A stretch of DNA of 64,000 bases from Rhodopirellula sp. P2 (GTDB lineage Bacteria > Planctomycetota > Planctomycetia > Pirellulales > Pirellulaceae). Made by a program: the position numbers and the translations under genes. The notes under the pieces were generated by a model. The model had not been told where the DNA came from, did no database searches, and saw nothing but the letters and a program-made list of their open reading frames with translations. The stretch is taken from the NCBI RefSeq assembly GCF_028768465.1, contig NZ_CP118225.1, positions 3,081,001 to 3,145,000 on the forward strand, given 5' to 3'. Positions 17,604 to 26,418 of this stretch are shown here, in pieces. Position 1 is the stretch's first letter. Each line of letters opens with the position of its first letter.

Positions 17604-18605
17604 ATGAAGACTCCATTGATTCATCGCCGCACAGCACTGCAAATGACCGCCACGTCCGCGATGGCGGCTTGGTTGGCTCAACCTTTGAACTTGTTAGCCC
17701 AAGAGGCGGAGAAAGCAGCCGACCAAGGTGGGACGCCTTTGCCCTACATGGACCGCATCGGGTTGCAGCTGTACACACTTCGCCACGAGATGAAGGCTGA
17801 TCCAGAAGGCACGCTCCAAGCCGTGGCCGAAGCCGGGTATCGGCAAGTTGAATTGCTGAATATTGATGAAGAGGCCGTTCGCTTGGCGGCCATCGCCCGC
17901 GACAACGGGTTGATCGTCCACAGTGCTTTCATGGATTTCAACGTCATCTCTGAACCACAAAAGGACGGCGTCGGTTCTGTCGAGCAAACCTTGGAATTGG
18001 CGGAACGAATTGGGCTGCGACACATTGTGTTCGGCTACATCGCGAAACATCAACGCGACACGGCGGACAAGTGCCGCGCGATAGCGGATCGAGCCAACAA
18101 GGCGGCTGATCAGACTCGCAACGCTGGGATGCGGATGTGTTACCACAACCATTCCTTTGAATTCGCCACCTTCAACAACGCGGAAGCGGCGAACCCGGAC
18201 AAGAATTCGAACGAGAGCGGCGAAGCAAAGGATGCAGACAAACTGACCGCCTTTGACATCTTCGTCGAGCGTTTCGACCCGCACAAAATGGAGTTCGAAT
18301 TGGATGTGTTCTGGGCCAAGATTGGCGGCCGAGATCCCATTGAAATGATGCGCCGTTTGGCGGGGCGGATCAGCCAGGTGCACCTGAAGGATCTGAAGAA
18401 GGACACGCCAGTGATCACCGACGAAGGTCAAGTTCCCAACGACGCCTTCCAAGAACTCGGCAACGGCATCATCGACATTCCTGCGGTGATGAAATTGGCT
18501 CGCGAAATTGGTGTCGATCAATGCCATGTCGAGCAAGATCAGTCACCCGCACCATTGGATAGCGTTCGAGAAAGCGTCGCGTTTCTCAAAGGCTTCCCTG
18601 CCTGA
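17604..18605 (+). CDS. Secreted sugar phosphate isomerase/epimerase-type TIM barrel
   Basis: The 333-residue protein belongs to the xylose isomerase-like/AP-endonuclease-2 TIM-barrel superfamily. Motifs include I-G-L-Q-L-Y-T-L-R at the first strand, Y-R-Q-V-E-L-L, M-C-Y-H-N-H-S-F-E-F, F-E-L-D-V-F-W and Q-V-H-L-K-D-L-K, giving the Glu/Asp/His metal-site pattern of the family. The leader (M-K-T-P-L-I-H-R-R-T-A-L-Q-M) has twin arginines followed by a hydrophobic stretch and A-Q-E-A, consistent with Tat-type export. ATG 17604 is chosen for that leader. Paralogues with this architecture are numerous in planctomycetes; substrate unknown. Confidence 0.85.
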   Translation: MKTPLIHRRTALQMTATSAMAAWLAQPLNLLAQEAEKAADQGGTPLPYMDRIGLQLYTLRHEMKADPEGTLQAVAEAGYRQVELLNIDEEAVRLAAIARDNGLIVHSAFMDFNVISEPQKDGVGSVEQTLELAERIGLRHIVFGYIAKHQRDTADKCRAIADRANKAADQTRNAGMRMCYHNHSFEFATFNNAEAANPDKNSNESGEAKDADKLTAFDIFVERFDPHKMEFELDVFWAKIGGRDPIEMMRRLAGRISQVHLKDLKKDTPVITDEGQVPNDAFQELGNGIIDIPAVMKLAREIGVDQCHVEQDQSPAPLDSVRESVAFLKGFPA

Positions 18606-18645
18606 TCGGCATCCTGGCCCACTCTTGTCTTGCTTCTTTTGTTGA

Positions 18646-19983
18646 TTGGCTGCTGTTGTGAACTGTGTTCGTTTTGGAAAATGGCTTGCCCAGCCGTTGT
18701 TGCTGTGGTGCATCGTGTTCCTCGCAACCCCATCCGTGTCCCACGCGCAGGACAAGCCTTCGTTTGAACTCAGCGAAGATGTTCGGGAGGCTTTAACGCC
18801 TCTGTTTTCGAGAATCTTGAAAGCGGATGTTTCTCGCGCGACCGTCGACTTGTCAGCGGAAACGGTGATGGGAGGAGAGGTCGTTGAAACAGTGGAGTCG
18901 GTTTACGAAATCGCGTCGAAGTACCCCGATCAATACACGATTTATTACAAGTCGGCGGACGATCGAAAACGGTTGTATTCAGATGGCGAAAAAGGCGTGG
19001 TGGCGTTGACACCCGAAGCCTTCTTCCGCTTGTCAGAAGTGGCGTCGTCTCAAGAGCTGGCGACTCGTTCTGAACTCAATCTGGGACCTTACCCCGAGGC
19101 CGTCTTGGCGCTGACTTTGGCAGGCGTTGATCCGGCGGTCACTTTTCTCGGTGGAATGAAGTCGGTCGAAGTCGCGGGGAAAATGAAGTACCGAGGCAGC
19201 ATCGATTCCATCCATCTTCGTGGGCAGCAAAAGGATGGCGTCACCTGGGATCTTTGGATCAGTGACGAAAGCAAGCCGCGACCATTGCGTCTGCTCGTTG
19301 ATCTGACGCCGATGTTGATCGCCACCGGACAGGTTGCGGTGCCTCAAGGGTACGCGTATTCGTTGCGATACGACTTCAAATCTTGGCGGGTGATCGGAGA
19401 GGTCGATGAAAAACTGTTTCAATACACTCCGCCACGTGAGGCGGTGGAGTACGAATCCTTGGAAGATTTTCAGCAGCAGTCCTCCGAAGAACTTGCCGAG
19501 CATCCCCTCCTGGGCGAATCGGTTCCCGACTTTGAGTTGAAGCTTCTGGACGGTTCCACGGTTCGAAAGGAAGACCTGAAGGGGAAGGTCTTCGTACTGG
19601 ATTTCTGGGCCACTTGGTGTGGTCCGTGTCTGCAAGCGATGCCAGTGCTGGCTGAGACAACCAAGGCGTTCGCTGACAAGGGCGTTCAGTTTTATGCCGT
19701 CAACGTGGGCGAGAGTTCTGCTTTGGTCAAAGGGTTCGTTGGCGAGCAGGATTGGGATGTGCCGGTCGCCTCGGATCCCAAGGGGGACCTGATCGATTTG
19801 TTCTCCGCCAAGTCGATTCCTCTGACGCTCTTGATTGCACCTTCAGGAGTGGTCGAAGCGGTGCATCAAGGTTATCCAGGTGCACAAGCTTTGAAGCAGC
19901 AGTTCACCGATGAACTGGAAGTCTTGGTTCAGGGAGGACGAATTGCTTCTTCTGTTCCCACGGACGCCAAGCCGGAAGAGTAG
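18646..19983 (+). CDS. Secreted DUF2092-like/TlpA thioredoxin fusion
   Basis: The 445-residue exported protein has a signal peptide ending S-V-S-H-A-Q. Residues about 35-265 resemble the LolA-like DUF2092 fold (tracts such as Y-T-I-Y-Y-K-S-A-D-D-R-K-R-L-Y and H-L-R-G-Q-Q-K-D-G-V-T-W). Residues about 290-430 form a TlpA/ResA thioredoxin with active site W-C-G-P-C following F-V-L-D-F-W-A-T and a cis-Pro at S-I-P-L-T. It probably performs periplasmic thiol reduction or oxidation linked to an envelope target bound by the first domain (inference). The start is uncertain: TTG 18646 or GTG 18658 both precede the leader, and neither has a strong ribosome site. Confidence 0.8.
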   Translation: MAAVVNCVRFGKWLAQPLLLWCIVFLATPSVSHAQDKPSFELSEDVREALTPLFSRILKADVSRATVDLSAETVMGGEVVETVESVYEIASKYPDQYTIYYKSADDRKRLYSDGEKGVVALTPEAFFRLSEVASSQELATRSELNLGPYPEAVLALTLAGVDPAVTFLGGMKSVEVAGKMKYRGSIDSIHLRGQQKDGVTWDLWISDESKPRPLRLLVDLTPMLIATGQVAVPQGYAYSLRYDFKSWRVIGEVDEKLFQYTPPREAVEYESLEDFQQQSSEELAEHPLLGESVPDFELKLLDGSTVRKEDLKGKVFVLDFWATWCGPCLQAMPVLAETTKAFADKGVQFYAVNVGESSALVKGFVGEQDWDVPVASDPKGDLIDLFSAKSIPLTLLIAPSGVVEAVHQGYPGAQALKQQFTDELEVLVQGGRIASSVPTDAKPEE

Positions 19984-20025
19984 GCGGCCTGCGTTCGCCT
20001 GATCAAAGAGCGAGCGTTGCGGCGG

Positions 20026-21777
20026 TTACTCTTGCCGCGTGTAGACCGCTGGATAGACAAATTCAGGTTCTGCTGGTGGCAAGAGATAGCAGAACGTTTC
20101 TGAAACGGGCTGGTCTTCGCTGACGAGCATGAGCGTTAACTCGACGGGGCGGTCACCTGGGTTGTCGTCCGCCAAGCTCACTTCGAGACGCAAGATCCAG
20201 TCACCTTCTTCGGTTCGCGTCAATTCTTTCCGGGTGATCTCTCCTGCGGTGGAGTTGGACTGGATCGCAGGCGGATGATCAGCGGGCAAGCTTCGCAGGA
20301 TGGGGCCGGCAAAACGAATCTCCAGTTCGATCGGTTGGGAATCGTCTTGGGGGCGTTGGACGGTCAGGTTGGTGGCTCGACCGAGGACGTTGTGTTCGGG
20401 CGGATCACCCGCGAAAAAACGAACTTCGTAGGCGAGTTGAAGTGGTGCCAGGGTTGGGCGTGTGGGAGCACCTGGATTCACTGACGCATTGACGGTTGCA
20501 GCATCCGTTTTGGCTTCGATGGTTGGTTTCGAGGCGTTGGGCGTCTCACCAGTGGCTGGGGAGGCATTCGGTTCTGAATTGGGATCGAGGGCCGGGGCCA
20601 AGGTTGATTCAGGCGGCAACCAGTACGCCGCCAAGTTGTCGATGCCTTCATGTGCTCCAGGCAGTTCAAGCAATTCGATTCGACCGTCGGGCCACGGGGA
20701 GTCGGGTTGGATCCAAACGCTCGGGCGTTTGTCGTAGCGGGCGTTGTGATCATCGTAGTGATAGAAGGCACGGTTCCGCTGGATCAATCCAAAGCCGTGA
20801 AGCGATTCGACTTCGGTGGAGGTCACGGATGGATAGCTCTGACGTGCAAACGCTCGCCAACGCCAGGCCTCAGGACCGGTTTGGATCAGCAGTCCGTCGC
20901 TGTCATGGACCGACGGTCGGCTGTCTTTGGGAGGACCTTTCAGTCCGTCCCCCCACATCCACATGCTGGTCAGGGGAGCCAACGCGATTTTTTGCGGGCG
21001 CTCGCGGAAGAAAATTTGGGCTTGAACCTTCACTCGGGTCACTTCGTTGCCAGGCAGCAGCCGAAAACGATAAGCACCGGTGACACTGGGGCTGTCGAGA
21101 AATGCGAGGATTGAGATTTGGTCTGAATCGGCCGCCGGCATTTGAATCCAGAACGCGCGGAAGTCGGGGAATTCTTCATCTTGCATCATCGCAATGTTGA
21201 TCGCCAATCCGCGCGTGGAGGCACCGTAGATCGTGTCTCCGCTGCGTCCGCGAAAGTAGCTGGACCCGATGAAGCTCAGCATCTCTTGCGCATCGGGGCG
21301 ATTGGGGAACGGTCCTACAACTCGAAAACCAGCGTGACCCGCCGGTGGGATCTCGTCCGCTTGCAACGGCGCCTCGTAGAGAAAGTCGTCGGCGTTGAAG
21401 GCGATGCGTTGGCTGATGGTATCGCCGTTGGGCGAAGGGTTGAGTGTGAACAGCTCGACCAGGTCGGTTTGCACAAATCCGCGGTGAAAGGTTTCCAACC
21501 AAAATGGCAATCCTTGGTCGAACCAAGTGGCTCGTTCAGGGCGATACTTCACCTGGATGTAGTCGTCGTACTGCCACGATGCCAAGGGCTCCGGCAGTGG
21601 CGGGGCCGGCTCGTGTTCTTGCTGGGAACGCTCGGCCGCCAGTTCGCAAAGCGAATCAAAGTCGCGAACATCGATCAAATCCACGGCTCCGGCGGAGCGA
21701 GCGGAGAGCGACAGTGCAAGAACACCAGCGAGGCCAGCAAGAGACAAGAGCCTCACAACACATCGGTCAAAATACAT
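20026..21777 (-). CDS. opgG: Periplasmic glucan biosynthesis protein OpgG/MdoG
   Basis: This 583-residue exported protein (signal peptide ending A-R-S-A-G-A-V) matches OpgG/MdoG, the periplasmic protein needed for osmoregulated periplasmic glucans; relatives (GH186) act on beta-1,2-glucans. Diagnostic stretches include Y-D-D-Y-I-Q-V-K-Y-R-P, A-S-T-R-G-L-A-I-N, F-P-D-F-R-A-F-W-I, T-S-M-W-M-W-G-D-G, and E-V-E-S-L-H-G-F-G-L-I-Q-R. A Pro/Ala/Thr-rich insert (about 400-450) separates the catalytic-type domain from the C-terminal Ig-like domain, making it longer than the E. coli protein (511). It lies downstream of the GH144-like gene on the same strand, 137 bases apart, and is convergent with the TlpA gene. 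OpgH is encoded divergently, so the full pathway is local. Confidence 0.88.
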   Translation of the reverse strand: MYFDRCVVRLLSLAGLAGVLALSLSARSAGAVDLIDVRDFDSLCELAAERSQQEHEPAPPLPEPLASWQYDDYIQVKYRPERATWFDQGLPFWLETFHRGFVQTDLVELFTLNPSPNGDTISQRIAFNADDFLYEAPLQADEIPPAGHAGFRVVGPFPNRPDAQEMLSFIGSSYFRGRSGDTIYGASTRGLAINIAMMQDEEFPDFRAFWIQMPAADSDQISILAFLDSPSVTGAYRFRLLPGNEVTRVKVQAQIFFRERPQKIALAPLTSMWMWGDGLKGPPKDSRPSVHDSDGLLIQTGPEAWRWRAFARQSYPSVTSTEVESLHGFGLIQRNRAFYHYDDHNARYDKRPSVWIQPDSPWPDGRIELLELPGAHEGIDNLAAYWLPPESTLAPALDPNSEPNASPATGETPNASKPTIEAKTDAATVNASVNPGAPTRPTLAPLQLAYEVRFFAGDPPEHNVLGRATNLTVQRPQDDSQPIELEIRFAGPILRSLPADHPPAIQSNSTAGEITRKELTRTEEGDWILRLEVSLADDNPGDRPVELTLMLVSEDQPVSETFCYLLPPAEPEFVYPAVYTRQE

Positions 21778-21914
21778 TCACCTGGTCCCATTGGATTCAC
21801 GCAGCAAGGGAAGTTTGCACCGCTTGGGCGTCACCGAAGCAGTCTAGCCTCCGCGACGCACTCAGCGTGCCCAAGTGAAAAGATGAAGCGAGCGTCTCCG
21901 GCTGGAAACCCTTC

Positions 21915-23267
21915 CTAGCCGACCAAGGGGCGGAAACCAGCCAATCGGAAGGCTCGCTGGGCGGCGGGGTGCTGCATGAAGGGGTGCCAGACGCCTTCTT
22001 CCAACAAGTTGGAAGCGGAGAGGAGTGTGATCCCTGTATCGATACCGATCACGTCGGATCCAATCCAACCACGTGGTGGGTTGAACGCGTTGACGAAGCC
22101 GTACCGCCCGTAGATCGATTCCCCAAACGTTTCCTTTTGATAGCGAAGGGTCCGCATGGTTTGTTCGGGTGCGATCGCCAGACCTCCGCCCGCGGCACTC
22201 GGAACCACGGTCCCATCGATCCCGCGATCAGGTTGTGCCTCGCCGTCTTGATAGGGGCCGCCCCAATCCCGATAACCGCTCGATGAATCGCTGCTGGTCA
22301 AACCCCACAAGTCTTCGCCGTAGTGACCGAATCGTTTAGGAGATTGGTTGGCGAGGGATTGTTGAAACTCAATCTGCGCCAGGTGAGCCAATTGCGAATT
22401 TCGCCAGTAGTTGCGACCGTCCGGTGAGACGACGCCACGGAAGTCGAAGAACGCTTGCGGGTATTGGTGCACGAACAGAGGCGGGTAGCTGATGAAGGAT
22501 TCGCCTTGATGATGCAACCGTGTGTCCCGTCGCCAAGCCGTCCAGCAACTTGGTGGAATCGCGGAGTTGGGGGCGCCAATCGCGAGCAGAACCAGAATCG
22601 TCAATTCGCTGAAACGGTCCCATTGATAGGGCAGCCGACCGGTTTCGGGACGCCATCCCATGTGCAGGCATCCGTTGTCGCCAAGCATCCATCGCCAATC
22701 GACTCGCTCGTACAACGTATCCGCCAGTTCGACCAACTCGCGATCCTCTGGGAACACCTGAGAGGCATGCATCGCACCGGCGATCAGCAAGGCGGTGTCG
22801 ATCGTGGACGCTTCACAGTCCAGGGCTCGTTGGCCGGTGAGGCGGTCGATGAAGTGATAGACCAACCCGCGTTCGTGTTCCGCATCGTTGACCAGAAAGC
22901 TCAGCATATTGCGAGCACGCGAGGCGCCTTCCTCGTGGGAGATCCAGCCGTTGTTGGCTGCCACTCCATGAGCGGCCAAACCAAATCCGCAGGCGGCCGT
23001 GCTGGCGTAGGTGCTGAACGAGGTTCCATCGGTGTGCCCACGGTCGGCGATCAGTCCGGATTGCGGGTCGGCTGCTTCCTCAAAGTACCGGTAGCATCGC
23101 CGACGCAGATCGTCCAAGAACGGGGCGGTGGCTTCGTCCATCATCGGTTCGTCCGTTGCCGCGTGAGAATCGGCGGAGACCAGCGGGAAATCGCCGTCGC
23201 CACGAAGATGATGCACCGCCAGCAAGGGCGTCGCAGCGAAGGCGGAAAGAAGCAGACGTCGCTTCAT
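21915..23267 (-). CDS. GH144-like (glucoamylase-family) endo-beta-1,2-glucanase
   Basis: The 450-residue exported protein resembles the glycoamylase-like/GH144 family, whose characterised members are endo-beta-1,2-glucanases with an (alpha/alpha)6 barrel. The leader (M-K-R-R-L-L-L-S-A-F-A-A-T-P-L-L-A-V) contains a twin-Arg-like n-region. Family-type tracts are A-S-T-A-A-C-G-F-G-L-A, the W-S/W-R-P-E helices, P-L-F-V-H-Q-Y-P, F-R-G-V-V-S-P-D-G-R-N-Y-W, L-W-G-L-T-S-S-D-S, P-S-A-A-G-G-G-L-A and Y-G-F-V-N-A-F-N. Position beside opgG and opposite opgH supports a beta-1,2-glucan (OPG backbone) substrate. It could trim or recycle OPGs; this role is inferred. Confidence 0.8.
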   Translation of the reverse strand: MKRRLLLSAFAATPLLAVHHLRGDGDFPLVSADSHAATDEPMMDEATAPFLDDLRRRCYRYFEEAADPQSGLIADRGHTDGTSFSTYASTAACGFGLAAHGVAANNGWISHEEGASRARNMLSFLVNDAEHERGLVYHFIDRLTGQRALDCEASTIDTALLIAGAMHASQVFPEDRELVELADTLYERVDWRWMLGDNGCLHMGWRPETGRLPYQWDRFSELTILVLLAIGAPNSAIPPSCWTAWRRDTRLHHQGESFISYPPLFVHQYPQAFFDFRGVVSPDGRNYWRNSQLAHLAQIEFQQSLANQSPKRFGHYGEDLWGLTSSDSSSGYRDWGGPYQDGEAQPDRGIDGTVVPSAAGGGLAIAPEQTMRTLRYQKETFGESIYGRYGFVNAFNPPRGWIGSDVIGIDTGITLLSASNLLEEGVWHPFMQHPAAQRAFRLAGFRPLVG

Positions 23268-23861
23268 GCTGACGAATCCGTTTAGCGGGGGAGCAGGCGG
23301 GCGCGACGGGGAGTTGGTGGGAGGGCGACCACCGCTGCGTTGTGGCAGGGGCGGCCGAGGAGCGAAACGAGTTCACCAGCGGGCTGGGGATGAACTTCAT
23401 TACGGTCGGCAGGTTGTCTTTGTTTGTCTCTGAGGGATGTTAGTTTTGCCTTGGTGGGATCGCAAGCTCCATTGCTCGATTTTCAACCGCGGCCCGGCGA
23501 CGGTGTTTGAGTCTGCGTGGATGCCGCCATTGAAAGCTGGCTGCGCTATTTTCTGGCAGCAAATCAGTCACATCGCCCGATTCTGAGCTCGCAGTTGCCA
23601 GTGCTGATGCGGCCCATAAATTCGCAATGATTTCTCGTGCGGGTGAGGGCGTTCCCGGGACTCTTTGCACCGTCCGTGAGCCGCTCGTGGCTCCCTTAGC
23701 GAACTTCTAAACGAATTTGCCGGCGAGTCGGGATGTTCTGGCGCGGGATTTGATAAACCCTGGTGGTGGCAAGCGTCGATGCTTTGACCGTTTGGTTTAG
23801 CGTCACGTGAAGCCCACGCGCCACTCGTTCGACTGGCCCCTTTTCTTTTCAGGCTCTTCCG
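23268..23861. promoter_or_regulatory. Divergent intergenic region of the OPG locus
   Basis: About 590 bases separate the minus-strand GH144/opgG pair from the plus-strand opgH pair and must hold both promoters. I see no convincing gene. GTCCGTGAGCCG near 23687 is followed by a GAGCC/GGCTC hairpin and is a 12-base match to part of the 135/136-bp array units at 50.4-52.8 kb. No sigma54-type or clear -35/-10 promoter could be assigned. Confidence 0.4.
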
Positions 23862-24329
23862 ATGAACACTCTCAACGACCAATCTCTGTCTGTTGTTGCG
23901 GACTACTTGCATCGCTGCGGGAACCACCATCCTGACAGTGTGCGAGATCAATCGCACTACTTCGTTGGGCTCGCAAAACAACGCTTGCGAGGGGACACCG
24001 ATTCCAACGAAGCGGTGCACGATGCCGCTGAAAGCAATGACCCGCGTCTGCCGCAGGTGACTTTGGAAGCGGCGATCGACGAGTTGTTTTTTGATCCAAG
24101 CAAGAATGCAGTGGAGGGGACCACGAACCAGCGGCGGCGGGTGATTCCTCAATCGGGAGCTCGGACACTGCGTCCGAACGAGACACCGCCATTGATTGGT
24201 CCGTTGCGATCACAATGGTGGATGGAGATGGCATCACGTCACATCCAAGAACCAGTGATAGCGTTGATTGGTTCGGTCGGCAGGAAAGGCCGCGGACCAC
24301 GGCCAGAGGCCATGACCGATGGTCAGTAA
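23862..24329 (+). CDS. Small protein overlapping opgH, possible detached OpgH N-terminal region
   Basis: This 155-residue soluble protein starts 457 bases before opgH and overlaps it by 11 bases (24319-24329) in a different frame. No domain is recognised outright. Its last 45 residues (R-S-Q-W-W-M-E-M-A-S-R-H-I-Q-E-P, then Arg/Gly/Pro-rich G-R-K-G-R-G-P-R-P-E) occupy the place, and partly the composition, of the cytoplasmic N-terminal region of proteobacterial OpgH just before its first membrane helix. The following gene lacks that region. It may thus be a split OpgH N-terminal domain or an unrelated regulator of OpgH. A frameshift (biological or a sequencing error) is the alternative. Its real status depends on conservation in relatives. 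Confidence 0.6.
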   Translation: MNTLNDQSLSVVADYLHRCGNHHPDSVRDQSHYFVGLAKQRLRGDTDSNEAVHDAAESNDPRLPQVTLEAAIDELFFDPSKNAVEGTTNQRRRVIPQSGARTLRPNETPPLIGPLRSQWWMEMASRHIQEPVIALIGSVGRKGRGPRPEAMTDGQ

Positions 24330-26364
24330 AGAAATCAAACGAACCCGTTGGGTGATCGCAACGTTGGTCCTGTTGATCATGACCGCTGGCACGACTGTGT
24401 ATGTCACATCGATGTCGGCGAATGGTCGCGGATGGTTGGAATGGCTGACCGTGCCTCTGTTTGCGTTGCTGTTCGGGTGGATCGGATTTTCGTTTGTTGT
24501 CGCGACATGGGGTTGGATTCGTTTGCTGCGTCATCGAACGCCCAAGAACGAACCGGCAACGGGGGCGGGCGAGAAGCCTCCGACGGCGGTTCTGGTGCCG
24601 GTTTACAACGAGTCACCCGAAGATGTGTTTGCACGGGTGGAAGCGATGGTTCGAGGGTTGGGGCCGAATCACCGGTTTGATTTCTTCATCCTGAGTGACA
24701 CGAATGATTCCGAGGTCTGGCTGGCGGAAGAGTTGGCATGGTCTCAGTTGACCGACCGCTTGGAAGAAGAAGTCCGAACGTCCTGCAACGTTTACTACCG
24801 GCATCGCCGAGAAAATGTGGCTCGCAAGGCGGGGAACATCGCTGACTTTTGTCGCCGCTGGTCCGATCCGTATTCGTTCATGATCGTGTTGGACGCGGAC
24901 AGTCTGCTTGAGCCCGACACGATGGTTGAAATGGTTCGCCGAATGGAAGCGGATGATCGGCTGGGCATTTTGCAGGTTCCACCCACACCGATCGGTCGAC
25001 ACTCTTGGTTCGCTCGTCTGCAGCAGTTCGCCGCTGCGGCCTATGGTCCTGTGTTCTGCGAAGGGTTTGATGCCTGGGCGGCGGAGCAAGGCAACTACTG
25101 GGGCCACAACGCGATCATTCGAGTGGAAGCATTCTGCGATTGCTGTGACTTGCCAGTGTTGCCAGGACAGGCTCCCTTGGGAGGCGAAATCTTGTCGCAC
25201 GATTTTGTGGAAGCATCCCTGCTCGTCCGCAATGGTTGGAAAGTTCGACTGGCGAATGACATCGGAGGCAGCTACGAGGAGTGCCCCACCACGTTGACCG
25301 ACTACGCGCAGCGGGATCAACGTTGGTGCCAAGGCAATTTGCAACACAGTCGGTTGCTGCTCAGTGAAGGTTTTCATCCCGTCAGTCGCCTGCACTTCTT
25401 CAGTGGTGTGCTGGCGTATGCCAGTTCACCGCTTTGGATCTTGTTCACCTGCCTGTGTGTTGCCAGCTGGGCTTGGGAAAACGGTGTTCCCTCGGACTTG
25501 GTCGTCTTCCAATCGGTGGCGCCCAGCATGTTGCAGTTCGGGTTGTTCATCGCGGCGATGGCGATGTTGTTGGTGCCAAAGTTGTATGGCTATATCAACG
25601 TGGTCGCTCGCGGGCAGGCCTGGCGATTTGGAGGTGCCATTTCAATGTTGCTGAGTGTGGTGATGGAGATCGTTTTGTCGGTGTTGCTGTCGCCGATCAT
25701 GGCTGTCATGCACACCCGATTTGTGGTCTCCACGTTGAGAGGTCGCAAGGTGACATGGTCATCGCAGCAACGTGGCGAGCATGGCGTGCCGATGCTGCAA
25801 GCCGTCCGAGATTACGGAGGACTGACCATTTTGGGGGCCGCGATCACCGCGGCGGTGTTCCTGTTCGCCCCCTCGTGGGCGGTGTGGTTTCTGCCAATCA
25901 CCGCAGGTTTGATTTTGGCCGTTCCGTTGGCGATGGTGATGGCCAGTCGGGATCTCGGTAAGTCGTTGGCGAAGTTGCGGTTGCTGGTCATCCCAGAAGA
26001 AACCAACCCGCCGGAGGTGTACCAGTTGTACGAACAAGCGATGTTGGATTCCCGAAAACAATGGGCGGTTCTGCCGAAGTCGTCGATGTTAGAACAGCTG
26101 ATCGACAGCCCGACTTTTTTTCACACGCATCACGAGGTGTTGCGAGCCAGTCATGCGGAGCATGCGATGACGGAGAGCGAACGGAAGGAAGTTCGAGATG
26201 CCAGTCGGCGTTTGCAAGTTGGGAAGGATGGATCCAGCGGCGTCGATGTGTCGAAGATCCCGATGGAGTGGAGACGTGCATTGCTCAGCGACATTGAGTT
26301 GCTCAGAGAGCTTCATGTTCAAACGCACGCGCGTCCCAAGCGATTGGCCAACGCGGCCGGTTGA
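24319..26364 (+). CDS. opgH: Glucan glucosyltransferase OpgH/MdoH (membrane GT2)
   Basis: The 681-residue inner-membrane processive glycosyltransferase should polymerise UDP-glucose into the OPG backbone and export it. GT2 motifs are clear: V-P-V-Y-N-E-S-P-E-D, S-D-T-N-D, V-L-D-A-D-S (D-x-D), S-H-D-F-V-E-A-S-L and Q-R-D-Q-R-W-C-Q-G-N (Q/RxxRW). Two membrane helices precede the catalytic domain and about six follow it. A-G-N-I-A-D-F-C-R-R-W and G-N-Y-W-G-H-N-A-I-I-R-V are OpgH-specific and separate it from cellulose synthases. It is about 160 residues shorter than E. coli OpgH, the missing part being the N-terminal cytoplasmic region. ATG 24319 overlaps the upstream small gene by 11 bases. Confidence 0.92.
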   Translation: MVSKEIKRTRWVIATLVLLIMTAGTTVYVTSMSANGRGWLEWLTVPLFALLFGWIGFSFVVATWGWIRLLRHRTPKNEPATGAGEKPPTAVLVPVYNESPEDVFARVEAMVRGLGPNHRFDFFILSDTNDSEVWLAEELAWSQLTDRLEEEVRTSCNVYYRHRRENVARKAGNIADFCRRWSDPYSFMIVLDADSLLEPDTMVEMVRRMEADDRLGILQVPPTPIGRHSWFARLQQFAAAAYGPVFCEGFDAWAAEQGNYWGHNAIIRVEAFCDCCDLPVLPGQAPLGGEILSHDFVEASLLVRNGWKVRLANDIGGSYEECPTTLTDYAQRDQRWCQGNLQHSRLLLSEGFHPVSRLHFFSGVLAYASSPLWILFTCLCVASWAWENGVPSDLVVFQSVAPSMLQFGLFIAAMAMLLVPKLYGYINVVARGQAWRFGGAISMLLSVVMEIVLSVLLSPIMAVMHTRFVVSTLRGRKVTWSSQQRGEHGVPMLQAVRDYGGLTILGAAITAAVFLFAPSWAVWFLPITAGLILAVPLAMVMASRDLGKSLAKLRLLVIPEETNPPEVYQLYEQAMLDSRKQWAVLPKSSMLEQLIDSPTFFHTHHEVLRASHAEHAMTESERKEVRDASRRLQVGKDGSSGVDVSKIPMEWRRALLSDIELLRELHVQTHARPKRLANAAG

Positions 26365-26418
26365 ACGCCGCGCTTCCAACCCGATGGCTCGCAGGACGTC
26401 GCCAAGCTTGAACGGTCG

